15,079 bases of DNA, from positions 1,310 through 16,388 of the forward strand of contig JAOXYB010023925.1 of NCBI GenBank assembly GCA_028565635.1. The letters run 5' to 3'. The translations under genes and the position numbers were made by a program. The notes below the pieces were generated by a model, which saw only the letters and a list, made by a program, of their open reading frames with translations, was not told the DNA's origin and did no database searches. Below, piece after piece: positions 9,501 to 15,079 of this stretch; position 1 is the stretch's first letter, and every line of letters starts with the position of its first letter. This DNA comes from Phoronis ovalis. Lineage: Eukaryota; Phoronida; Phoronidae.

Positions 9501-11380
9501 GTAGCAGCAGGTTTAATAGTGAATAGTAAAAGGACAACATCTTAAATTACCTTCCAACAATAATAAATTTAGCATACTGACCTCTTCTATAGTCCATTCA
9601 CAGAAACAATTACTTTGATTAATACTAGTCCAATTAATTTTAACACATTTGGGCAAGTAACTTAAACACTTTGTTATATGTGGAAAAATGCTAATTTGGT
9701 GGTTAGAAAAAGTATAATCAATCTTGGACCAATTTACTGATCAGCATACATGTATATCATAAACTTAATGTTTTTGATATTTGTCAGGTGGGTGTGACAT
9801 TCCTGATAGGCTTCTAGAGTTCACAAGTGTGTATGACCACAGTGATTAACAGCACATCTCATCAGCTGTTACTACCATATTGCTTACAGCATAAATACTG
9901 TAATCATATATATTCAAAAGGATTCAGTGCTCCATAGAAAGACCACTACTACTTAACTATTTAAGTTTAACTTTGTATTTATAATAAAAATGTTCTTCTT
10001 AATTTTTATGCCATTTCAATAACATGCTATACACTTTTATTAAATTTATTATTAATACTGGAAATTCTTAAAGCCTTCCATCCGTATAGCATATAATTAT
10101 GGTATTTTCCCTCAGAAATCCAAAAAAATATTCCATTTAATGAGCCAAAACCTACTAACCCGGACTCTGAATAACCCTGGATCAGGGCATGTTAGAATTT
10201 ATAAATTGGAACAACTTCATATCCAAAATAAATTCAACTATTTTTTATCTAGGGTAATCAGTCTTTTTGTATGGCCATTGGCATTACAATGCATCTAAGG
10301 TCACAATAAGGGAACAGGAGATGACCCCATGATTCACGCTTGGTAGCTATAACACATAGGAAGTCATGCCATACATTGTAATAAAGTCCTTAATGATATT
10401 CATAGTATAACATCAAATACGCCTACAAAATATTTTTGATAATGAAACTGGACTTGTATATTTGTGGTAACTATTACATGCATATCAGTAACATGAAACA
10501 ACAAGATTAATTTTATCAATTCGGTGACCTAGTTTGTTGAATCAATTAGTGACACATTTTGGACTCCACATTTTACTAAAATTCAAAACACCTACTCAGC
10601 AAAATAAATTTTCAGATTTTAAATTCACTGTATTCTAATATTATTAATTAAAGAGCTCACTGTTGAACTTCACATCAGCTGAAAATACATTTCTTTAAAA
10701 GCATTTTCTTGAATTTACACATCAAAATAAAATGAATGCATATAAATAAATTTCTCGTCATTTCATCCATGAGAAGATTTAAATCCCAGGGGGGTGTGGT
10801 CATACAAATTTAACGTATTAAATCAGTCACAAATTTCAAATACAGGTTGAGACAATACTTCATGGTAGAAAAGTCATTAAAAATTCACAAGACATATGTT
10901 AGTTCTTTTAACAAGAGAAAGAAGATAATTCTTTAATGATATAGTACAGCAAAACATGAAACAAAAAAGAACGGTGACAATTTGAACCGTTCAATGTCAG
11001 TGTCAAAATTTACAGCAGCTAAAGTCTAGTTACGGATCGAGGGGTTAATTACTTGGATCAGAATATGTACTCCAATAGCAGCTGTCTGTACATCACAGAG
11101 TTGGATTGAACTTGTCCTAATTTGTAGTATTATTAAGGCAACTATTAAAAACGATCAACTATCAACTGAACAAAACATTTAAAATATAGTCATGTATCCT
11201 CCTCATAGAGTTACTGTTTACCATTTAAGAATATGTATATTGTTTACATACCAGTACTTTAGTAAACCTTCTCTCCAACTCCTCGGCCGAGTCTGGCATA
11301 GGAAGTCTAATTGGCATATTTGTATGTCGAAAATCAGAATTGTGGTAGCTATCAGACGCTGAACTTTCAGAAGCGCCCAT
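464..11380 (-). CDS. FMNL: Formin-like protein (FMNL/Frl family), N-terminal half, nine exons, 3' end outside window
   Basis: Formin-like proteins are Rho-GTPase-controlled actin nucleators and elongators that act at the plasma membrane, in filopodia and in lamellipodia. Nine minus-strand exons (11380-11252, 4648-4481, 3903-3740, 3014-2786, 2354-2278, 2030-1859, 1521-1411, 1122-973, 512-464) splice in consistent phase to about 416 residues. In order these show an N-myristoylation start (MGASES), the GTPase-binding region ([20 protein letters not shown], about 48-67), FH3 armadillo-type repeats ([64 protein letters not shown]) and a final coiled-coil start. These blocks match animal FMNL1-3 and Drosophila Frl more closely than DIAPH or DAAM formins. 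The FH1, FH2 and DAD regions lie left of the window. The start is fixed by an in-frame TGA two codons upstream (11386-11384) and a good context (G at -3, G at +4). Family assignment is from memory of the sequences, not a search. Confidence 0.95.
513..972 (-). other. FMNL: FMNL intron 8
   Basis: This 460-base intron lies between exons that are adjacent in the FMNL protein alignment, so no coding exon is missing. I see no other feature. Confidence 0.85.
973..1122 (-). CDS. FMNL: FMNL exon 8: dimerisation helix
   Basis: The exon encodes residues 351-400: [40 protein letters not shown] and [10 protein letters not shown]. It corresponds to the FMNL block [22 protein letters not shown], which leads from the armadillo domain into the dimerisation helix and coiled coil. 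The donor CAT|GTAAGT is consensus. The acceptor (TAATTTTTGAAG) has a poor pyrimidine tract and is set by homology and phase. An open frame runs on past the donor but is intronic. Confidence 0.92.
1411..1521 (-). CDS. FMNL: FMNL exon 7: end of FH3 armadillo domain
   Basis: The exon encodes residues 314-350 (37 codons, phase 0): [20 protein letters not shown] then [17 protein letters not shown]. It matches [28 protein letters not shown]. The acceptor is TGTTATAG|GTG and the donor GTG|GTAGGT. Confidence 0.95.
1522..1858 (-). other. FMNL: FMNL intron 6
   Basis: This 337-base intron holds the CTCF-like motif at 1594-1611 and a 7-base inverted repeat (AACACTG at 1636-1642, CAGTGTT at 1661-1667). 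A 104-codon open frame on the plus strand here has no recognisable protein features. Confidence 0.85.
1594..1611 (-). promoter_or_regulatory. CTCF-like binding motif
   Basis: On the minus strand the sequence TGACCACCAGATGGCGAT fits the degenerate animal CTCF consensus YDRCCASYAGRKGGCRSY at 17 of 18 positions. The only mismatch is A at the S position near the 3' end. CTCF is an insulator and chromatin-loop factor conserved in bilaterians. Occupancy cannot be judged from sequence, and a similar string could belong to a repeat family. Confidence 0.5.
1859..2030 (-). CDS. FMNL: FMNL exon 6: FH3 core
   Basis: The exon encodes the end of Arg256 and residues 257-313. It contains [40 protein letters not shown] and ends DFHVDFM. 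This is the most strongly conserved part of the FMNL FH3 domain. The acceptor is TTTGCAG|G, with phase matching exon 5. The donor GTTTGT is weak, but ATG|GTG across the junction restores the conserved FMVACMQF motif. Confidence 0.95.
2278..2354 (-). CDS. FMNL: FMNL exon 5: FH3 helix, 77 bases
   Basis: The exon encodes residues 231-255 plus two bases of Arg256: [20 protein letters not shown] then NHRRQ. It corresponds to the conserved YGFNLVM...HP...NEIALSLN block of FMNLs. The acceptor is CTCTTGTAG|TAT and the donor CAGAG|GTATAA. It contains no long open frame and is found only by homology and phase continuity with its neighbours. Confidence 0.9.
2355..2785 (-). other. FMNL: FMNL intron 4
   Basis: This 431-base AT-rich intron has overlapping open frames on both strands around 2418-2613. 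Neither resembles a known protein and both look like chance. Confidence 0.85.
2786..3014 (-). CDS. FMNL: FMNL exon 4: Ser/Arg-rich linker and second FH3 block
   Basis: The exon encodes the end of Arg154 and residues 155-230. About 57 residues form a low-complexity basic, Ser-rich linker ([20 protein letters not shown], then [15 protein letters not shown]) with possible basophilic-kinase (RRVAS) and SP/TP sites. The exon then returns to the conserved armadillo helix [18 protein letters not shown]. Vertebrate FMNLs carry a similarly variable linker at this place. The acceptor TTCACAG lies directly before an AGAGAGAG run, so the exact splice site depends on the first AG being used; phase supports it. 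The donor is CAG|GTAATG. Confidence 0.93.
3015..3739 (-). other. FMNL: FMNL intron 3
   Basis: This 725-base intron contains a tetranucleotide microsatellite (3411-3433) followed by a patch at about 3434-3625 that is richer in G, C and CpG than the rest of the intron. The patch is possibly an old mobile-element remnant. Confidence 0.85.
3411..3433. repeat. (CATA)n microsatellite
   Basis: Five full CATA units plus CAT lie in FMNL intron 3. Confidence 0.95.
3740..3903 (-). CDS. FMNL: FMNL exon 3: start of FH3 armadillo domain
   Basis: The exon encodes residues 100-153 plus two bases of Arg154. [20 protein letters not shown] and [18 protein letters not shown] are near-identical in spirit to vertebrate FMNLs ([18 protein letters not shown]). 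The acceptor is ATTTTAG|AAA. The donor ATGAG|GTGCGA departs from the usual GTRAGT, but the two leftover bases join exactly with the one-base phase of the next exon. Confidence 0.93.
3904..4480 (-). other. FMNL: FMNL intron 2
   Basis: This 577-base AT-rich intron contains several poly-A/T runs. I see no gene or clear repeat in it. Confidence 0.85.
4481..4648 (-). CDS. FMNL: FMNL exon 2: GTPase-binding domain
   Basis: The exon encodes residues 44-99 (56 codons, phase 0 at both ends). It contains [20 protein letters not shown] followed by [10 protein letters not shown], the most diagnostic block of the FMNL GTPase-binding domain, then [16 protein letters not shown]. The acceptor is TTCTGTAG|CAT and the donor AAAG|GTAAGT-like (GTAAGTTAAC). 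In this family the segment helps bind Cdc42 or Rac-type GTPases and contributes to autoinhibition. Confidence 0.95.
8327..8352. repeat. Inverted repeat, 8-base arms
   Basis: TTTGGGTA (8327-8334) and its exact reverse complement TACCCAAA (8345-8352) flank a ten-base T-rich loop. It lies in the patch at 8220-8600 that may derive from a mobile element. Confidence 0.7.
8579..8588. repeat. C10 homopolymer
   Basis: Ten consecutive C residues stand out in this AT-rich intron. The tract is also a likely place for sequencing-length error. Confidence 0.9.
8627..8643. repeat. (TA)n microsatellite
   Basis: Seventeen bases of alternating TA lie 38 bases after the C10 tract. Confidence 0.95.
10969..10992. 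repeat. Inverted repeat with Myb-like half sites
   Basis: GAACGGT (10969-10975) and ACCGTTC (10986-10992) are exact reverse complements ten bases apart. Each arm contains AACGG, the core of the Myb consensus YAACGG, and TTTGAA (10981-10986) between them resembles a cell-cycle CHR element. It lies in FMNL intron 1, about 0.4 kb from the FMNL start. A regulatory role is only a possibility. Confidence 0.35.
11252..11380 (-). CDS. FMNL: FMNL exon 1: start codon, myristoylation signal
   Basis: The exon encodes residues 1-43, beginning [10 protein letters not shown] and ending [10 protein letters not shown]. Gly2 with Ser6 fits the MGxxxS/T N-myristoylation consensus, and vertebrate FMNL proteins are known to be myristoylated. 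There is no cysteine nearby for palmitoylation. The segment [13 protein letters not shown] matches the conserved stretch just before the GTPase-binding domain. The donor is CTG|GTATGT, phase 0. A TGA lies two codons upstream of the ATG, so the coding region cannot extend further 5'. A non-coding 5' exon cannot be excluded. Confidence 0.94.
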
Positions 11381-11541
11381 GTCTCAACCCAAACGTTTTA
11401 ATGGGTAAATTTAGTCTTTTCGTGAAGTACTAAATCGTCGGTTGTAGAAAATAAATCCTATGCGATAAAACATAGAGTGTATCCTAACTCACATGGTGAT
11501 TTTTATCTAAGTGTAAATAACTTTCGAAACATCTCCAACAG

Positions 11542-11549
11542 ACGGAAGT
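11542..11549 (+). promoter_or_regulatory. ETS-like site
   Basis: ACGGAAGT matches the ETS/GABP consensus (C/A)CGGAAGT and sits three bases before an E2F-like site. Confidence 0.45.
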
Positions 11550-11552
11550 AAA

Positions 11553-11563
11553 TTTGGCGGAAA
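11553..11563 (+). promoter_or_regulatory. E2F-like site
   Basis: TTTGGCGGAAA matches the E2F consensus TTTSGCGS with an A-rich 3' flank. Confidence 0.5.
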
Positions 11564-11572
11564 TCACGTTTA

Positions 11573-11583
11573 TTAGCGGGAAA
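11573..11583 (+). promoter_or_regulatory. E2F-like site
   Basis: TTAGCGGGAAA retains the GCGGGAAA half of the E2F site and lies 20 bases from the previous one. Confidence 0.45.
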
Positions 11584-11594
11584 CTGCGAGAAAG

Positions 11595-11602
11595 CCGGAT
11601 GT
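11595..11602 (+). promoter_or_regulatory. Weak ETS-like site
   Basis: CCGGATGT fits the relaxed ETS core GGA(A/T). The match is weaker than at 11542. Confidence 0.3.
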
Positions 11603-11787
11603 TACCTAATGATAATAAACTTACGAATGTAACCTAAGATTTTCATCAATTCTTCGATTATTTTGCTGCTTTACTGTGACCATTTAGTTTCAAGTTCCGT
11701 TTTGTGTAATACCTTCATTGATACAAAGTGATAAAATTATAACTTATTTTCAAAAAACCTTCTTAACCTGAATATAATCCAACCATA

Positions 11788-11794
11788 TCCCGCC
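11788..11794 (-). promoter_or_regulatory. E2F half-site
   Basis: TCCCGCC is the reverse complement of GGCGGGA, the E2F core, 14 bases from the full site that follows. Confidence 0.4.
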
Positions 11795-11807
11795 TTACCC
11801 TTTACTC

Positions 11808-11819
11808 TTTGGCGGGAAA
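11808..11819 (+). promoter_or_regulatory. Consensus E2F site
   Basis: TTTGGCGGGAAA is a full match to the classical E2F site. It lies 296 bases upstream of the DBF4 start codon and 428 bases upstream of the FMNL start codon. DBF4 is expressed at G1/S in animals, so E2F control is plausible. Confidence 0.65.
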
Positions 11820-12004
11820 GCACAACATTGTCTGACCTATTTTGGTTTCAGGGTTTTAATTTTACAATTTTACCTAATTTTATGTCTTAGAAGCAGCATT
11901 TTATGGAAATATTGGGCCACTAGAATTTTCATTCTTAAAAGCATAAATGGAATTCAACAAAAGAACTAAATAGCAGATATTTAACATGATTTTTAAAATG
12001 TAGC

Positions 12005-12012
12005 TTTCGCGG
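12005..12012 (+). promoter_or_regulatory. E2F-like site near DBF4 start
   Basis: TTTCGCGG matches TTTSGCGS and lies about 103 bases upstream of the DBF4 ATG. Confidence 0.5.
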
Positions 12013-12040
12013 TACATTGTTCAGATTCGTTGACGAAAAC

Positions 12041-12047
12041 CCAATCA
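12041..12047 (+). promoter_or_regulatory. CCAAT box (NF-Y type)
   Basis: CCAATCA matches the NF-Y core CCAATCR and lies 68 bases upstream of the DBF4 ATG, close to the E2F-like site at 12005. CCAAT boxes combined with E2F sites are common in animal cell-cycle promoters. Confidence 0.45.
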
Positions 12048-12115
12048 AAACGTTATAATACTTAGTGATAGCTAACAGTAACTAAGCTTCCAAGGTGTTA
12101 ACAAAACGAAAAGCT

Positions 12116-12149
12116 ATGAAGCCTGGTGCTAGTAACCTTGCTAAGAAAG
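12116..12149 (+). CDS. DBF4: DBF4 exon 1: 11-residue leader
   Basis: The exon encodes MKPGASNLAKK plus one base of Gly12. The donor AAAG|GTAAGC is near consensus, and its phase fits the acceptor of exon 2. No homology evidence is possible for so short a piece; it rests on the splice signals, the upstream in-frame stop and the promoter position. Confidence 0.75.
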
Positions 12150-14307
12150 GTAAGCTCGTACCCAATGTAGTAAATATGCACTTGAACATTGCTACAAAGT
12201 GATAATGACCGATAAGTATTTGTCTATTGACACCAGTCTGTACATTGCCTATTGGATAACTAACATGTGCATCACAGCAGCTCTGTCTGGAAGAATATCA
12301 TTCTTGAGGAGTTTTACACGTATTAGGGGCGACAACCATAGACCAACATACTAGTCATGTAAAAACTCATGTATCCATACAAAATTAAGTTAAGAAAGAC
12401 ATTGAACAAATCAAAACGAAATAGATCAGTCTCAGTTTTGCTCCTCACAATTTTGTTCATAGGCACTAGAGCGAAACGGGTGGAAAAAGTATGATAATTC
12501 TAGTAAGGAAGGGCTAGTATTCTGGGGTTACTATTTAGCACAGGCTTAAATATTGTTGCCTCGCAGGCATCTTCAAGAATGCAAAACAAAATGACAAATG
12601 TCTCGCCAAGGAAGGAGTTTTTCCGGGGCTACTGTCGAACAAGTCCTATTTCAGCCTCCAGTCATTGTGCTCTCTAATGACTATGAATATCATTATGAGA
12701 GTGCAGTTTGCAATAAATCCTTTGTACATAAATTTATATAATTATTGTAGGTAGTAAAGGTGATAAGAATGTTACCCAGAAACCACTGCGAGGAAAGAGG
12801 GTTTATATTGACGCCAAGGGAAAGCTTGGGCTAGCTACGATGGAGAAGGATCTTCAGAGATTAGGAGCGGTAATAGCTTTACTTCAGTATAGTGTGCTAT
12901 TGTTAGGTCTAGTTTTAAACTTCTAATCAACAACATCAGCATTGTACAAAATCCATAAATAGAATCTTGGATTTTTGGTGATGCGCTAACAACGTTTCAC
13001 GGAAATGTCGATGTTTGTAAAGCTGTATTAATTCCGCACGACCTTGAAGTGACATTTATATTGACATATAGTGTGACACTGCAATACAAGTATCATAGAT
13101 TTTTAGCAATTTGATAAAGCCATTATCACATTGTATTAAAAGAAATATATCTCCATGCATTTTGAAATTCCTGTTAGACTTGCAATAATTAGGGGAGTTA
13201 TTTAGCAACCTTGGAGATTAGAAATAATCCTAACAAAGATACTTTCATGACTTTTAGTTACCTACAGAGTTGTTCTGAAATATGAATTCCTAATCTAGGA
13301 CTTAAGCCTTTTTTTTACTTTGATTGGTCTCATCTGTGGGGTCCTTCAATGTTCATTTAAGCACTATGCCTAATAGTTGTTCTACTACAGTCTTCCATAT
13401 ATAACCACTACTAGTTCAAGCACATTTGATTAAATTCAATTTTTACTGGTTGAGCTATTATCAGTTTTTAAAGGCTTAGATCCTCAAACTTACTAGAGAA
13501 ACACAAATGTTAATTGCTTAATAGTGTAAATAAAGCTACTTCATGGAAACTAAAGAGGGTGTTTATAGTGTCTTAAAAATGCCAGTATATTTGAAATATT
13601 GAATCTATATTGTTCTTCTGAAAAAAATGCTAGTTTTTAAACAAATGTATGTTTTGACATTACTTTCTGTGAACATTTTGAAAAAATTGGGGTAACGTAA
13701 TTGTTACGAAATGGAAATAAATGAAATTAATGGTGAGATAAAATTGTATAGAAAGGATTGCCGAACAGATAAGAGTTTATGTGATATATTTTGTTTCTAA
13801 ATAAAAGTTGGCTGCTAGTAATTTTATCAGCTGGTGAAAATGTCTGCAATTATGTTGAAAATTCAGTCCTCTCTGTTTCTTTAACCTTCAGTTATAACTA
13901 AAATTAGGAAACAAACAAAAATTTGAAATATAATTCAAAATAACATAATTTGCCTAGCTGAATCCTATAAGTTGGTTATTGATCATTTTAGTATTTTGAG
14001 AAAAATCCTACTGCAACATTTCACAGAAAATTTTGGTTGGTTTTCACCTGAGCAATATTCTGCGGGTTTTTTTTACTTTCAACGAAATATTGGCATTATT
14101 TTGTGTTAACTATCTTAACAGACCATTGAGAAGTTTTTCACGAGGGATGTTAGCTATTTGATAACAACCCAAAGAGAGGATGACAAGATGACATCATCGA
14201 GTCCAGCACCCTCTACACCAAGCCCCTTTAATGCAGCAATGGGAATAACTTCTCTGCAAGCTAATGATTCTCCCGCAGGGCAACAAAATGAGAAAAATGA
14301 AATGACG
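12116..14307 (+). CDS. DBF4: DBF4 homologue, activator of CDC7 kinase, N-terminal part, three exons, 3' end outside window
   Basis: DBF4 binds and activates CDC7 kinase, which phosphorylates the MCM helicase to fire replication origins in S phase. Exons 12116-12149, 12751-12869 and 14122-14307 join in phase to 113 residues. The recognisable part is the N-terminal motif N/BRCT-like region: KPLRGKRVYIDAKGKLGLAT, then MEKDLQRLGATIEKFFTRDV and SYLITT. This parallels vertebrate DBF4 (KPL-GKVFYLDL...EKLEKDIKELGG-VEEFLSKDISYLIS). A Ser/Thr-Pro-rich linker follows. Motifs M and C (CDC7 binding, zinc finger) lie beyond the right edge. The start at 12116 is the first ATG after an in-frame TAA (12083-12085) and has G at -3. 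Vertebrate DBF4B and fly chiffon belong to the same family; a single invertebrate DBF4 is the simplest reading. Confidence 0.9.
12150..12750 (+). other. DBF4: DBF4 intron 1
   Basis: This 601-base intron has a comparatively G-rich patch at about 12460-12680 with two diverged, similar segments (near 12505-12532 and 12608-12633), perhaps a repeat remnant. I see no gene. Confidence 0.85.
12751..12869 (+). CDS. DBF4: DBF4 exon 2: first half of motif N/BRCT
   Basis: The exon completes Gly12 and encodes residues 13-51: a lysine-rich SKGDKNVTQ followed by KPLRGKRVYIDAKGKLGLAT and MEKDLQRLGA. The acceptor is TATTGTAG|GT. A second AG four bases on would shift the frame and destroy the conserved block, so the first is preferred. 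The donor is GCG|GTAATA, phase 0. Confidence 0.92.
12870..14121 (+). other. DBF4: DBF4 intron 2
   Basis: This 1252-base AT-rich intron interrupts the motif N domain. I see no coding exon, RNA gene or clear repeat in it. Confidence 0.85.
14122..14307 (+). CDS. DBF4: DBF4 exon 3: rest of motif N and Ser/Pro linker
   Basis: The exon encodes residues 52-113 (62 codons, phase 0). TIEKFFTRDVSYLITTQRED completes the conserved motif N helix and strand. The remaining 42 residues are polar, low complexity and rich in SP/TP pairs (SSSPAPSTPSPF), as in the corresponding loop of vertebrate DBF4. The acceptor is TCTTAACAG|ACC and the donor ACG|GTACGT. Confidence 0.92.
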
Positions 14308-14552
14308 GTACGTGAATAGTATGATTTTGTCCAGTGCCATGGATTTCAGTAAAATGTTGTTTGTCATTAGAGCTACTTTCAGTTAAAATTGCTACAAAGA
14401 AATTTGTCCCATGTCAGCTCCCATGTTGTTTTAATTATTAATTACAACTAGCAAATAAGGCAAAATTTTCCTGTGCTGTCAAGTTGGAACTTTGTGCACC
14501 TCCCAAACGCGTTAATTATATTTTCAGGTCCCTTTAATAGAACTGCTTTATT

Positions 14553-14579
14553 GTACCCCCAGCAGTAGGCTGGAGGTAC
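14553..14579. repeat. Imperfect hairpin, 11-base arms
   Basis: GTACCCCCAGC (14553-14563) and GCTGGAGGTAC (14569-14579) pair at 10 of 11 positions around a five-base loop (AGTAG). It sits 25 bases before the degenerate repeat array and may mark the end of that element. Confidence 0.65.
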
Positions 14580-14604
14580 TTTGGATTTACCCTGCAACCG
14601 CTGC

Positions 14605-14894
14605 GTCAGATTCACTGTTATCGAGATATCTCAGCGTCCACATCAATCTGGTCAAATTCACTATTAGTGGGATATTTCAAGAATGGAATGTGTTATCCAT
14701 TTGAAATTTAAATATTATATAACATTCATAGTGACAATGAAACCTTTGGATTTTGGGGTCATTTGAAACCAATATGGCCGACTGGCATCCATGTCAAGTG
14801 CGTCAAATTCACGGTTAGTGGGATATCTCGAGAAGGGAATGAGATATCCACTTGAAATTTAAATCTGTTATTACACTCATAGTGACAATGAAAC
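14605..14894. repeat. Tandem repeat, 151-base period
   Basis: A 93-base block at 14651-14743 recurs without gaps at 14802-14894 with 80 of 93 bases identical by hand count. Weaker similarity extends about 20 bases upstream of each copy. A partial third copy begins at 14605 (about 23 of 30 bases, starting GTCAGATTCA). The later copy carries a perfect 9-base inverted repeat, GGATATCTC (14821-14829) and GAGATATCC (14841-14849), which is degraded in the earlier copy. No coding capacity is visible. It is probably part of a non-autonomous transposon or satellite-like repeat of this genome. Confidence 0.8.
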
Positions 14895-15079
14895 TCATTG
14901 ATTTTTCAATTGTTTTGTTCATAAAATGCTAAACAACTTACTACCCTTAAACAAACTATAACTCTGTCACAATTCACAATCATATCTCAAACCTGTATTT
15001 ACTTATTTCTAAATAGAGGTGTTTGGCAACTAAACATAACATTTCTGAACAGTACTAAATGGTTTTGTGTCTTTGTGAT

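Larger units (their letters stand above)
4649..11251 (-). other. FMNL: FMNL intron 1, 6.6 kb
   Basis: This intron separates the myristoylation exon from the GTPase-binding exon. It is about 70 percent AT by eye, with no long open frame and no tRNA. Open frames at 5763-5984, 6043-6264 and 8480-8668 show no protein features and look like chance. It holds six exact copies of TACATGTA (5323, 6576, 8378, 8734, 9283, 9747), a G-rich patch near 8220-8600, and the microsatellites listed separately. Its size and position make it a natural place for enhancers or an alternative promoter, but none can be shown here. Confidence 0.88.
11381..12115. promoter_or_regulatory. Divergent FMNL/DBF4 promoter region
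   Basis: These 735 bases separate the two outward-facing start codons and must hold both 5' UTRs and at least the core promoters. CpG dinucleotides are visibly commoner here than in the introns. The region contains E2F-like sites at 11553, 11573, 11788, 11808 and 12005, ETS-like sites at 11542 and 11595, and a CCAAT box at 12041. I see no convincing TATA box at a sensible distance, which fits a housekeeping, CpG-type promoter. Transcription start sites cannot be placed from sequence. Confidence 0.75.
14308..15079 (+). other. DBF4: DBF4 intron 3 (partial)
   Basis: No further DBF4 exon is visible to the end of the window. The intron carries the hairpin at 14553-14579 and the tandem repeat at 14605-14894, which together may be part of one mobile-element family. 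Confidence 0.75.

Noticed and set aside
6767-10342. Shared string ATTCACGCTTGGT near 6765 and 10330
   Set aside because: A single 13-base match in 15 kb of biased composition is close to chance, and the flanks do not align convincingly.

Overview
The window reads as nuclear DNA of an invertebrate animal. It is AT-rich and intron-dense, with short exons of 34 to 229 bases bounded by GT-AG introns, and it carries two recognisable animal genes. The protein sequences and the intron texture (many copies of the palindrome TACATGTA, degenerate repeats) suggest a lophotrochozoan, perhaps a bivalve mollusc. That placement is inference and is weaker than the gene calls. I see no prokaryotic operon, virus, CRISPR array, tRNA or rRNA.

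Bases 464-11380, minus strand, hold the 5' portion of a formin-like (FMNL/Frl family) gene. Nine coding exons join in consistent phase to give about 416 residues: an N-myristoylation signal, the GTPase-binding domain, the armadillo-type FH3/diaphanous-inhibitory domain and the start of a coiled coil. The actin-assembling FH1 and FH2 domains lie beyond the left edge. The first intron is 6.6 kb and holds no supportable gene.

Bases 12116-14307, plus strand, hold the first three coding exons (113 residues) of a DBF4 homologue, the activating subunit of the CDC7 S-phase kinase. They cover a short N-terminus and the first half of the N-terminal BRCT-like (motif N) region. The rest lies beyond the right edge.

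The two start codons face away from each other across 735 bases (11381-12115). This spacer is richer in CpG than its surroundings and contains a cluster of E2F-like sites, two ETS-like sites and a CCAAT box, as expected for a bidirectional promoter that includes a cell-cycle gene. The genes act in different processes (cortical actin and DNA replication), so their pairing is probably about sharing a promoter.

Other features are a strong CTCF-type motif in an FMNL intron, a 151-base-period tandem repeat with a nearby hairpin in the last DBF4 intron, several microsatellites and some probable repeat remnants. I found no convincing evidence of an undescribed system. The locus looks like ordinary animal genome with some regulatory and repeat features worth checking.
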